Shown: positions 25,100 through 32,732 of the stretch, piece by piece
Numbering within the stretch: position 1 is the first letter of the stretch
How the letters are laid out: each line of letters opens with the position of its first letter
Assembly: GCA_027492875.1 (NCBI GenBank)
Contig: JAPUDV010000071.1
Span: 1-64,000, forward strand
DNA: 64,000 bases
DNA from: Candidatus Competibacteraceae bacterium
GTDB taxonomy: Bacteria > Pseudomonadota > Gammaproteobacteria > Competibacterales > Competibacteraceae
Reading direction: 5' to 3'
Translations under genes and position numbers: made by a program
Notes under the pieces: model-generated
Seen by the model: only the letters and a program-made list of their open reading frames with translations
Told to the model about the DNA's origin: nothing
The model's database searches: none

Positions 25100-26860
25100 A
25101 TGGAGATCATCAAAACAGACGTCGCCATCGTCGGTGCGGGAGGAGCGGGCCTGCGCGCCGCGATCGCGCTCGCCGAAGCCGACCCCAAGCTTCGCATCGC
25201 CTTGATCTCGAAGGTGTATCCGATGCGCAGCCACACCTGCGCGGCCGAAGGGGGCGCGGCCGGCGTCATCAAATCCGACGACAGTCTCGCCCTGCACTTC
25301 AACGACACGGTGGGCGGCGGCGACTGGCTGTCCGATCAGGACGCGGTCGAATATTTCATCAACGAAGCCCCCAAGGAATTGACGCAACTGGAGCATTGGG
25401 GCTGCCCGTGGAGCCGCGAGCCGGATGGTTCCGTCGCCGTGCGCCCGTTTGGCGGCATGAAGATCAAGCGCACCTGGTTCGCCGCCGACAAGTCAGGGTT
25501 CCACATCCTGCACACCCTGTTTCAGACCTCGCTGAAGTATCCCAGCATCCAGCGCTTTGACGAGTACTACGCCACTGACCTGCTGGTCGAAGACGGACGC
25601 TGTCAGGGCCTCACCGCCCTGGAAATTCGCAATGGGGAAATGAAGCAGTTTCAGGCGGGCGCGGTCATCATCGCGGCGGGTGGCGGCGGTAAGATGTTCC
25701 CGTTCACCACCAACGGCAATATCAAGACCGGCGATGGCATGGCTCTCGCCTATCGCGCCGGGACGCCGCTCAAGGATATGGAATTCGTCCAGTACCATCC
25801 GACGGGTCTGCCGAACAACGGCATCCTGCTGACCGAGGGCTGCCGCGGCGAAGGCGGCATTCTGTTGAACAAGGACGGCCGGCGCTACTTGCAGGACTAC
25901 GGCATGGGGCCGGAAACCCCGGTCGGTCAGCCGGTGCTCAAGACCATGGAACTGGGTCCGCGCGACCGACTCAGCCAGGCATTCTGGGGCGAGCAGCAGA
26001 AGGGCAACACGGTCACAACCCCGTGGGGCGACTGCGTGTTGCTGGACATGCGCCATCTGGGCGAGAAGAAAATCGATGAGCGGCTGCCGCTGGTGCGCGA
26101 TCTGTGTATCAGCTACTTGGGCAAGGACCCGGTCAAGGAGCCGATTCCGATTCGCCCGGTCGTTCATTACATGATGGGCGGCATCCATACCGACCTCCAG
26201 GCCGCGACCCGGTTGCCGGGACTGTTCGCCGCCGGCGAATGCGCCTGCGTCAGCATCAACGGCGCCAACCGACTCGGCTCCAACTCGCTGACCGAACTGC
26301 TGGTCTTCGGGCGGCGGGCGGCGCTCAGCGCCATGGCCCATCTGCAATCCAATCAGACGCCTAGCAGTGATGCGGCGCTGGCGGCGAAGGCGAAAGCGTC
26401 GCAAAACCGTATCCAGGCGTTGTTCGACAAGAGCGACGGCACGGAGACCATCGCGGGATTGCGTCAGGAAATGATGGACACCATGGAAGCGAACGTCGGC
26501 ATCTATCGCACCGGCGAAGGTCTGGCGGCGGCCTGCGAAAAGATTTCCGAGCTGCGTCAGCGCTACGCCAACATCGCGCTGACCGACAAGACCCACGTCT
26601 ACAACACCGATCTGATGCAGGCACTGGAACTGGGATCGATGCTCGACTGCGCCGAAGCGGTCACGGTGGGGGCACGGGATCGCAAGGAATCGCGGGGGGC
26701 GCATCAGCGGCTGGACTTCACCGCCCGCGACGATGAGAACCTGCTCAAGCATTCGCTGGCCCACTACCATCCTACGGAACCACCGCGCATCGAGTATCTC
26801 GATGTCGTCATCACCAAGTCGCAGCCCGGTGTCCGTGACTACTCAGGAGCCAAGAAATGA
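25100..26860 (+). CDS. frdA: fumarate reductase flavoprotein subunit
   Basis: The 586-residue protein begins with the dinucleotide fold [20 protein letters not shown], then [15 protein letters not shown], whose His carries covalent FAD. It has the substrate-binding [19 protein letters not shown], and [10 protein letters not shown] segments and the capping-domain arginine region. FrdA reduces fumarate to succinate, or the reverse in succinate dehydrogenase. The operon order ABCD with two small membrane subunits is that of the four-subunit quinol:fumarate reductase. Adjacent rquA argues for the fumarate-reducing direction with rhodoquinol. Confidence 0.95.
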   Translation: MEIIKTDVAIVGAGGAGLRAAIALAEADPKLRIALISKVYPMRSHTCAAEGGAAGVIKSDDSLALHFNDTVGGGDWLSDQDAVEYFINEAPKELTQLEHWGCPWSREPDGSVAVRPFGGMKIKRTWFAADKSGFHILHTLFQTSLKYPSIQRFDEYYATDLLVEDGRCQGLTALEIRNGEMKQFQAGAVIIAAGGGGKMFPFTTNGNIKTGDGMALAYRAGTPLKDMEFVQYHPTGLPNNGILLTEGCRGEGGILLNKDGRRYLQDYGMGPETPVGQPVLKTMELGPRDRLSQAFWGEQQKGNTVTTPWGDCVLLDMRHLGEKKIDERLPLVRDLCISYLGKDPVKEPIPIRPVVHYMMGGIHTDLQAATRLPGLFAAGECACVSINGANRLGSNSLTELLVFGRRAALSAMAHLQSNQTPSSDAALAAKAKASQNRIQALFDKSDGTETIAGLRQEMMDTMEANVGIYRTGEGLAAACEKISELRQRYANIALTDKTHVYNTDLMQALELGSMLDCAEAVTVGARDRKESRGAHQRLDFTARDDENLLKHSLAHYHPTEPPRIEYLDVVITKSQPGVRDYSGAKK

Positions 26861-27609
26861 GCGAACTCCAGAAACGCCAGATCCAACTGGAGGTGCTCCG
26901 CTACAACCCGGAGACCGATACCGCGCCCCGGTATCAGACCTATTCCGTACCCTGCCTCGACGAATGGGTGGTGCTGGACGCACTGAACTACGTCAAGGAT
27001 CATCTCGATCCCACGCTGAGCTATCGCTGGTCCTGCCACATGGCGGTCTGCGGCAGTTGCGGCATGATGGTCAACGGCGAACCCAAACTGGCCTGCAAGG
27101 CGTTCATCCACGAATATGCCGATCAGATCAAGGTCGAGCCGATGGCGAATTTCCCCATCGAGCGGGATCTGGTCACGTCGGTCGAGGATTTCATTACCAA
27201 GCTGGCCAGCGTCAAGCCCTACCTGATACCCAAGGAAGACAAGCCGATCAGCGCCGGCGAGTTCAAGCAGACGCCGGCGGAATTGAAAAAATTCAAGCAG
27301 TACACGCTATGCATCAACTGCATGTTGTGCTACGCCGCGTGTCCGCAATACGGCCTGGTGCCGGAATTCCTCGGCCCGGCGGCGATCTCCATGGCGCACC
27401 GCTACAACCAGGATTCCCGCGACGGTGGCCGGGACCAGCGTCAGGAGGTGGTCGCCTCCAACGAGGGAGTGTGGGAGTGCTCGTTTGTCGGAGCCTGCTC
27501 CGAAGTCTGTCCCAAACACGTTGACCCCGCCGGCGCGTTGCAGCAGGTCAAGGTGGCCAGCACCATCGACTGGTATAAAGAGCACTTGATGCCTTGGGTG
27601 ACAAAATGA
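26857..27609 (+). CDS. frdB: fumarate reductase iron-sulfur subunit
   Basis: The 250-residue protein has an N-terminal [2Fe-2S] ferredoxin fold with [18 protein letters not shown] and a later Cys. Two further clusters lie in the C-terminal domain: [12 protein letters not shown] ([4Fe-4S] and start of [3Fe-4S] ligands) and [17 protein letters not shown]. It passes electrons from the membrane quinol to FrdA. Its ATG overlaps the frdA stop as ATGA, so translation is coupled. Confidence 0.95.
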   Translation: MSELQKRQIQLEVLRYNPETDTAPRYQTYSVPCLDEWVVLDALNYVKDHLDPTLSYRWSCHMAVCGSCGMMVNGEPKLACKAFIHEYADQIKVEPMANFPIERDLVTSVEDFITKLASVKPYLIPKEDKPISAGEFKQTPAELKKFKQYTLCINCMLCYAACPQYGLVPEFLGPAAISMAHRYNQDSRDGGRDQRQEVVASNEGVWECSFVGACSEVCPKHVDPAGALQQVKVASTIDWYKEHLMPWVTK

Positions 27610-27992
27610 GCGGCAAACCCTATATCCGTGAGATTTCCAAAACGACCTGGTTTCTAAGCCAGCCGCGCTACAAGCGCTACATGGCCCGCGAGGTGACCTG
27701 CATTTTCATCTTCGCCTACACCTTCCTGCTGATCGTGGCGCTGGCACGGCTGGCGCAAGGACCAGAGGCCTTTCAGGAATTCCTGAACGCGCTGCGCAGT
27801 CCACTGGGCGTGTTGTTCAACGTGGCGGTCCTGATTGCGACGGTGTATCACAGCATGTCGTGGTTCAACGTCACGCCGCAGGCCATGCCCATCCAGCGAG
27901 GTGAAGAATTCGTGCCGGGCAAGATCATCGTCGGAGCCCACTACGGCGCTTGGGCGGTGGTCTCGCTGATCATCCTGATCCTGGGAGTCTAG
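27606..27992 (+). CDS. frdC: fumarate reductase membrane anchor subunit C
   Basis: The 128-residue protein has three membrane helices (CIFIFAYTFLLIVALARLAQ; VLFNVAVLIATVYHSMSW; GAWAVVSLIILILGV) and the FrdC landmark HSMSWFNVTPQAMPI after helix two. It anchors the FrdAB head in the inner membrane and helps form the quinol site. The ATG overlaps the frdB TGA (ATGA). The first codons [15 protein letters not shown] match FrdC starts, so a start four codons upstream is rejected. Confidence 0.93.
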   Translation: MSGKPYIREISKTTWFLSQPRYKRYMAREVTCIFIFAYTFLLIVALARLAQGPEAFQEFLNALRSPLGVLFNVAVLIATVYHSMSWFNVTPQAMPIQRGEEFVPGKIIVGAHYGAWAVVSLIILILGV

Positions 27993-27994
27993 TC

Positions 27995-28336
27995 ATGGCC
28001 AAATCCAATAAGCCGATCTTCTGGGGCCTGTTCGCCGCCGGCGGCACGGTCACGGCGTTCGTGACCCCGGCACTGGTGCTGGTGACGCTGTTCGCCGCCA
28101 TGCGCTTTTCACCAGACCTGTTTACCTACCAATACCTGCACGCCTTCGCGGCGAACTGGCTGGGCAAGCTGGTTATCTTCGGCATTATCCTGCTGTCGTT
28201 GTGGCATGCCGCGCACCGGCTGCGGGTCACTGTTCACGACTTCGGCGTCCGCGCCGACACGCTGGTCGCCTATGTCGTCTATGGGCTCGCCGGTCTGGGC
28301 ACGCTGCTGACGATCATCTACCTGCTGCGCATCTGA
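27995..28336 (+). CDS. frdD: fumarate reductase membrane anchor subunit D
   Basis: The 113-residue protein has three membrane helices, beginning with AKSNKPIFWGLFAAGGTVTA, and the HAFAANWLGKLVIFG and LWHAAHRLRVTVHDFG segments typical of FrdD. The latter holds the His and Arg near the quinone site. It starts two bases after the frdC stop. A strong hairpin at 28424-28453 downstream marks the end of the operon. Confidence 0.93.
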   Translation: MAKSNKPIFWGLFAAGGTVTAFVTPALVLVTLFAAMRFSPDLFTYQYLHAFAANWLGKLVIFGIILLSLWHAAHRLRVTVHDFGVRADTLVAYVVYGLAGLGTLLTIIYLLRI

Positions 28337-28423
28337 CGGGATCAGAGAAGTCCCGCCTGTCCCGCCGCCGCTTCGCTCAGGCCGGCGGGAGGCGCGAACA
28401 TTCCTGTTTCGCCATAACCGTGG

Positions 28424-28457
28424 CGCCGCTCCCCGCAACCGTGGGGAGCGGCGTCTT
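28424..28457 (+). terminator. strong hairpin ending the frd operon
   Basis: CGCCGCTCCCC (28424-28434) pairs perfectly with GGGGAGCGGCG (28443-28453) over 11 bp with an 8-base loop, followed by TCTT. It separates frdABCD from rquA, so rquA probably has its own promoter in the 28458-28643 stretch. The rest of the 28337-28643 gap holds one weaker GC hairpin near 28360-28399 and no gene. Confidence 0.65.
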
Positions 28458-28643
28458 GCCTGTTCGGACGGGCGGACGCTGGCTGAAGCGACAACAACCC
28501 CCGTAAACTCCAAATTTTTAATCGAGGCGTACCGTGCAGAGCTGTTCCACTTGGGATAACCGCCGTCGAGAGGCGGTATCCGGCCAACGCCGGCCCAACG
28601 TGGCGCGGGCGTGCGTACACCCCACAATGAAGGAAACCTCTCC

Positions 28644-29459
28644 ATGAGTTCCCAACCTGCTACGGCCGCACTGGTTCGGCCGCGGTCATCGGATGAAGAC
28701 ATGGTTTTACAGCCAGTAGTCACCGACGTTGAAAATGCGGCCCACCGCGAGGAGTCCGATCGGGAGATCTCCGCCCTGGAACAGGTTCCGCTACCGGCGT
28801 ACCTGCAGCAGGTCTACTGGTGGGCGTATCTTCACCCCGCTGCGGTGCGCGTGTTCGAGCGGCAGTGGCTAGTCAATTTGATTCTGTGGGGCAACTTCGC
28901 CCAGTTGCGCGATGCCGCATTGGATGAAATGGGCGCCACCATCGACGGCAACATCCTTCAGGTCGCCTGCGTCTACGGAGATTTCACCGAGCGGCTGGCC
29001 CAACGGCTGGAACCGACCGCGCGACTGGATGTGGTGGACGTGGCGCCCGTCCAGTTGGAAAATCTAAAGACCAAGCTGGATGGCGGCGCTCCACACATCG
29101 CGCTGCACCACCAGGACTCGACCCACCTCCATTTCGCCGATGCCAGCTACGATTGCGTGGTGCTGTTCTTCCTGCTGCACGAACAACCGGAAGAGGTCCG
29201 CGCGCAAACCATCGCGCAAGCCTTGCGCGTGGTCAAACCAGGCGGCAAGGTGATCTTCGTCGACTACCATCGCCCCAACCTGAGCAACCCTTTCCGTTAC
29301 GTCATGGTCCCCATTCTCACCACGTTGGAGCCCTTCGCCATGGACCTGTGGCGCAAGGAAATCACCGAATGGCTTCCGGAAGAGCGGGTACAGACCGCAA
29401 CCGTCAAGAAAGAGACTTTTTTCGGCGGTTTGTATCAGAAGGTAGTCATCACACTCTAG
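28644..29459 (+). CDS. rquA: rhodoquinone biosynthesis protein RquA
   Basis: The 271-residue protein is a class I methyltransferase fold with the RquA signature PAYLQQVYWWAYLHPAAVRV and FERQWLVNLILWGNF. The SAM-loop motif is altered to QVACVYGDFTERLAQRL, where ordinary UbiE-type enzymes have a DxGCGxG acidic loop. RquA converts ubiquinone to rhodoquinone by replacing a methoxy with an amino group; rhodoquinol has a low enough potential to drive fumarate reduction. The neighbouring frdABCD operon supplies the reductase, so the functional link is strong. The last 11 bases overlap the convergent ratA gene. Confidence 0.88.
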   Translation: MSSQPATAALVRPRSSDEDMVLQPVVTDVENAAHREESDREISALEQVPLPAYLQQVYWWAYLHPAAVRVFERQWLVNLILWGNFAQLRDAALDEMGATIDGNILQVACVYGDFTERLAQRLEPTARLDVVDVAPVQLENLKTKLDGGAPHIALHHQDSTHLHFADASYDCVVLFFLLHEQPEEVRAQTIAQALRVVKPGGKVIFVDYHRPNLSNPFRYVMVPILTTLEPFAMDLWRKEITEWLPEERVQTATVKKETFFGGLYQKVVITL

Positions 29460-29919
29460 GGCGCTGGACCGACAGGGCTTGCCCGGTCTCCATTCGGCGC
29501 GCCCGCGCCGCAAAGGCGTTGACGGTGGTCAGCGCCATCTGCGCCACCAACACATCGCCGAGCGGTTTGAACCAGAACGAGCGAATCTCGCAATCGAGCG
29601 CAAAGTCGATGCGGCAGCCCCCTTCGGCTGCGGGCGCAAACAACCAACGGATATCGAAATGGCGGAAGTTGCGGTCGGCCGAGGTGACGGTGATGGAATG
29701 GGGAGATTCCAGTTCGGTACGGCTACGAAAGCGATACGCCAGCAAGCCCAGCATCAGCACCTGCTCGGTCTCATACCCGTTGGCATGGCGGTGGACGATC
29801 CTCGCCTCCTGCATCAGCGGCAGAAACTCCGGATAGCGCTCCACATCGGCGACAAGATCGAACATCCGCTCGGTGGAAACGGCAACCACCCGGTTTTCGC
29901 GATGGGCTGTCTTGAACAT
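29449..29919 (-). CDS. ratA: RatA/Coq10-like SRPBCC (START-fold) protein
   Basis: The 156-residue protein has the ubiquinone-binding Coq10/RatA pattern: VVAVSTERMFDLVADVERYP, EFLPLMQEARI, WLFAPAAEGGCRIDFAL and a C-terminal amphipathic helix. Members have been described both as lipid/quinone chaperones and, in E. coli, as the RatA ribosome-association inhibitor. The position beside rquA favours a quinone role here, which is inference. ATG 29919 with GAGAGG upstream is chosen over a longer frame. It converges on rquA with an 11-base overlap. Confidence 0.88.
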   Translation of the reverse strand: MFKTAHRENRVVAVSTERMFDLVADVERYPEFLPLMQEARIVHRHANGYETEQVLMLGLLAYRFRSRTELESPHSITVTSADRNFRHFDIRWLFAPAAEGGCRIDFALDCEIRSFWFKPLGDVLVAQMALTTVNAFAARARRMETGQALSVQRPRV

Positions 29920-30065
29920 GTCGCCTCTCTCCTCATTGCTCGCCGCCGCTGTTCGCCCGAGGGTCACCAGCGGCGTGCTTCCCCGCAATAGTAGTCGATT
30001 CCGCTGCTCCACATGGGGGGTTCATTATGGCCCACGCGCCGACACCAACCCCTAGCGATCCACAT

Positions 30066-30092
30066 AAAAAAACCCGGTTTACCCGGGCTTTT
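30066..30092. terminator. bidirectional rho-independent terminator
   Basis: CCCGG (30073-30077) and CCGGG (30083-30087) form the stem. On the minus strand it is followed by seven Ts, ending the transcript that carries the gene at 30111. On the plus strand four Ts follow after one C. Confidence 0.7.
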
Positions 30093-30110
30093 CGGTGAAA
30101 TCGCCTGAGA

Positions 30111-30530
30111 TCAGGCACTTGGCAACAGGTGCATCCTGGAAAATAAGCTGTCTTCAATGTGTCGCCACGCTTTTGGAAAAAGCACTGAAACCGCAGCGCC
30201 GGCGGGGATCAGGAATAGCGCAGCGCCGACCAGCGCGACGATCCAGAAACCCAGCATGGGAGATAACGCCAAAGCCAAACCTGCTAGAACTACCATTTTG
30301 ATGATGTCTTTCATGCTATGCACGCGGTGGAAACCCCATCTCTCAGGACAGAGACCACTCACGTCCTCCATCTGTTTAGATGTCAGAAGTCTGGTCTGCG
30401 GGCGGCTTCGTATTCTGACGCTGCGTTTGCCGTCCGGGATCAAAACGATCAAGCGAAGACTGATCCAGCCTTCGGGCACACCACCTAGCCACGGAGAGAC
30501 TCGCGCTTCGGGGTCCTGTAAACGAGTCAT
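30111..30530 (-). CDS. small protein with C-terminal double membrane helix, unknown function
   Basis: The frame of 139 codons has an Arg-rich N-terminal part (LRLIVLIPDGKRSVRIRSRP) and a C-terminal hydrophobic hairpin (MVVLAGLALALSPMLGFW and LVGAALFLIPAGAAVSVLF). An internal ATG at 30314 would give only the 67-residue membrane part, and could be the true start; neither start has a clear ribosome-binding site. Codon bias is weak in the upstream half. It sits between a good promoter (30615-30643) and a terminator (30066-30092), so a short transcript of about 540 nt is well supported even though its product is not recognised. Confidence 0.5.
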   Translation of the reverse strand: MTRLQDPEARVSPWLGGVPEGWISLRLIVLIPDGKRSVRIRSRPQTRLLTSKQMEDVSGLCPERWGFHRVHSMKDIIKMVVLAGLALALSPMLGFWIVALVGAALFLIPAGAAVSVLFPKAWRHIEDSLFSRMHLLPSA

Positions 30531-30614
30531 TTCAAAGCTGCCTGGGCAGAACGCCCCCCTTTCCTGCTGACAAGAGGCTTGGCTTTCCCTCTATAGTGCC
30601 CCCGAGTTGCAGGC

Positions 30615-30643
30615 ATTCTAACAAAAAAAATGCTGCACTGCAA
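30615..30643 (-). promoter_or_regulatory. strong sigma70 promoter with a TGC/GCA-rich operator-like sequence
   Basis: On the minus strand TTGCAG (30643-30638), 17 bases, then TAGAAT (30620-30615) with TGT just upstream makes a near-consensus promoter. The -35 region sits within TGCTGCACTGCAATA (plus strand 30631-30645). That resembles the TGC/GCA-rich sites bound by PhaR in polyhydroxyalkanoate-storing bacteria. The PhaR link is only a resemblance. Confidence 0.65.
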
Positions 30644-30659
30644 TAAATTTTGCGCTCGA

Positions 30660-31874
30660 TCAATTGGGCGTTCGGGATTCCTCGACAATCAAGTCAAACC
30701 CGACGCACGGATCGAGCGCCGTCGCCAGCAAGGCAACGGCGCGGTGAACCGATACGGCGGCATCATCGACCCGCGCGTCCAACAGGCCACACGCCAGCGC
30801 GCCTTGCGGGTGAAAATTCCATTCGGTCGGCGCCAGGATTTTGTAATCGGTCACCCGTCCCGCTATTACCGCCACCCGGTGGCACAAACGACCGCGCGCG
30901 CTTTCCACATAACTTAGACCAGCGCCGGCGCTGCTTTGCTCCATCGATACCCCAGGGTCCTCTCCCAGCAGTGCGAACTGCGCGCGGAGTTCCGCCAGAA
31001 GCCCATCCATCTCCACCCACCGCGCCACCCAACGGACAAGCAACCCATTTCCGTAACCAGCACGCAGTTCGACGATTAGCGGATGCCACCACAACCGGGC
31101 CAGCGCTCCGGTTTCATGGACCACGCCATCCAGATCGGGCCTGGCGCAAAACCCATAACCATCGGCCGCCGCCATCCGTCGCTCCAACACGGCAACATCA
31201 AACACCGGCAATGGCGACACCGTGCTGCGCCCGAAATCCGCCAAGCCCTGATCGTACAGGCAGCGCAGCACCAGCGCAGTGGGGGTGGAGGCGTAACGCA
31301 ACCAGCGCTCGAAGCTCCGGCGGTCGTTCAAGGGCCAACCATCCCCGGTTGCATCGCCGCAAACTACCCGCCGGATCGTCTGCTGGAGCCCGTCGAGCAT
31401 CGCGGCGAGATCCGCCAAGGCCGGCGCCAGCCGCGCGCCGCCAATGCGATTCCAAGCCGGATCGGGGAATAGCTTGAACGGCAGGGCGAACAGGCGTTGT
31501 CGCAGCCGTTTCAGGGGTTCGAGAGCGGGGTCAACACCGAGATGGCGCGGCCAGTCCAGCAGCAGGCGCCAAGCGGTTTGTTCGAGGGATTCGGCGGCCA
31601 CCAGAAAACGGCGGGCAGCCAGTTGGGGACCTGTGGGAACAATGCCGAGCGCGGACTCGACCGCAGCAAGACCGGCGACCGTTTGCGCGATGCGGCACAC
31701 GCCAAACAGCCGGGGCAGCAGCGCCATGGCGGCGCTGACGTCGCGCCCCGTCAGCGCGGCGCAAAGGGCCACCGGGCGGGTCGAACTGAGATCGACCGCT
31801 GCGATGCGGCCATCTTGCACCATGACCCGAATACGGAGGCCGCCTTCGACGCCGCCAGCCACGCCGTCCGCCAT
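30660..31874 (-). CDS. hupK: hydrogenase accessory protein HupK (large-subunit-like)
   Basis: The protein of about 404 residues is related to the [NiFe] hydrogenase large subunit but lacks the four metal-binding cysteines: the N-terminal RICGVC region is degraded to LFGVCRIAQTVAG. Near the C-terminus ATALDPCVGFDLIVEESR is a remnant of the DPCxxC motif. HupK/HoxV proteins are thought to act as scaffolds during Fe(CN)2CO cofactor assembly. It is the last gene of the hyb operon, after hypC. ATG 31874 is chosen; a TTG at 31904 would add ten residues. The coding density and length fit HupK. Confidence 0.82.
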   Translation of the reverse strand: MADGVAGGVEGGLRIRVMVQDGRIAAVDLSSTRPVALCAALTGRDVSAAMALLPRLFGVCRIAQTVAGLAAVESALGIVPTGPQLAARRFLVAAESLEQTAWRLLLDWPRHLGVDPALEPLKRLRQRLFALPFKLFPDPAWNRIGGARLAPALADLAAMLDGLQQTIRRVVCGDATGDGWPLNDRRSFERWLRYASTPTALVLRCLYDQGLADFGRSTVSPLPVFDVAVLERRMAAADGYGFCARPDLDGVVHETGALARLWWHPLIVELRAGYGNGLLVRWVARWVEMDGLLAELRAQFALLGEDPGVSMEQSSAGAGLSYVESARGRLCHRVAVIAGRVTDYKILAPTEWNFHPQGALACGLLDARVDDAAVSVHRAVALLATALDPCVGFDLIVEESRTPN

Positions 31875-31940
31875 GTCAGGATTGGCGGCCCCGTCGCGGG
31901 ACAATGCGAGGATCGAGCAACGCGATGAGCGACTTCGCCG

Positions 31941-32183
31941 TCATGCCGCCGCGTTGTCACCGGTCACGCCGACGAATTCATCGAACAGACGATAAATCTC
32001 GGCCGCTTCCTCGGGCGCGATCTTCTCCACGGCGTAGGCGCGTGCTTGCAGGATCAGAAAATCGCCGACTGCGACCTCGTCTTCAAGCAGCAGCAGGCTC
32101 ACGTCCAGCCGCTCGCCGTAGCGCTCCACCACCGCGCTGGCGCCGCAGACTTCGATGACCTGGGCCGGAATGGCGACGCACAT
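31941..32183 (-). CDS. hypC: hydrogenase maturation chaperone HypC/HupF
   Basis: The 80-residue protein starts MCVAIPAQVIEV; Cys2 is the essential ligand that carries the Fe(CN)2CO group and contacts the large-subunit precursor. The small beta-barrel (VERYGERLDVSLLLLEDEVA then GDFLILQARAYAVEKI) is typical. It lies nine bases after hybD in the hyb operon, so it is probably the chaperone for HybC. Confidence 0.92.
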   Translation of the reverse strand: MCVAIPAQVIEVCGASAVVERYGERLDVSLLLLEDEVAVGDFLILQARAYAVEKIAPEEAAEIYRLFDEFVGVTGDNAAA

Positions 32184-32192
32184 GGCCTGGAA

Positions 32193-32732
32193 CTAGGCCG
32201 AAACTCCCCTCTCCCCTTGCGGGAGAGGGGTTGGGAGCGAGGGAGAAAACGCCGGGGACCAGGGCGCGAGGGCCAAACCCAATCCACGCAACACATCCGC
32301 CAAACACTCCAGCGCCTGCTCCACCACGGCCGCCACCTCGGGTGACAGTTCAGTACCCAACTCCAGATCCGCCGGCACCACTCCAATCAGGGTGATCGTG
32401 GATGGCGCTTCTTCCATCAGGATCAAGGTCGCCAGCACCTCCGCCAAACCGAGTTGATGGGGGGAGAAGCGAGTCTGAAACAAAGCCGGTACTTCGGCAT
32501 CGGCCAGTTTCACCACTGACGCCGGCGGCGCGCCGGTCTGCGCCGCATCGCACACCAGCAGATGATCGCAACCGGCCAGCGTATCCAGCAGATCCATGCC
32601 CACGGTGCCGCCATCCACGACCTCGACTCCCGCCGGCAGGATGTAGCGCGCCGCCAGCGCCTCGACCACTCGGACACCGACACCCTCGTCGCGCAGCAGA
32701 ATGTTGCCGAGACCCAGCACCACGACCCTCAT
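32193..32732 (-). CDS. hybD: hydrogenase maturation protease
   Basis: The 179-residue protein belongs to the HyaD/HybD endopeptidase family: VVLGLGNILLRDEGVGVRV with the nickel-sensing Glu, VVDGGTVGMDLL with the Asp, and a His in the FSPHQLGL segment. It removes the C-terminal peptide of HybC after nickel insertion. The ATG overlaps the hybC stop (TAATG). The last 17 residues (SPSLPTPLPQGERGVSA) are an oddity: they are encoded by an intergenic-type palindromic repeat that has been incorporated into the frame. Confidence 0.92.
   Translation of the reverse strand: MRVVVLGLGNILLRDEGVGVRVVEALAARYILPAGVEVVDGGTVGMDLLDTLAGCDHLLVCDAAQTGAPPASVVKLADAEVPALFQTRFSPHQLGLAEVLATLILMEEAPSTITLIGVVPADLELGTELSPEVAAVVEQALECLADVLRGLGLALAPWSPAFSPSLPTPLPQGERGVSA
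32204..32232. repeat. palindromic repeat inside the 3' end of hybD
   Basis: CCCCTCTCCC (32206-32215) and GGGAGAGGGG (32221-32230) form a 10-bp hairpin with a 5-base loop. This type of element, translated as PLPQGERG, is common as a dispersed intergenic repeat in GC-rich proteobacteria. Here it forms the C-terminal codons of hybD. Confidence 0.65.

Noticed and set aside
30331-30600. Possible 6S RNA or other housekeeping RNA between the promoter and the small membrane gene
   Set aside because: The segment lacks the long closing stem and central bubble expected of 6S RNA, and a protein frame runs through it.
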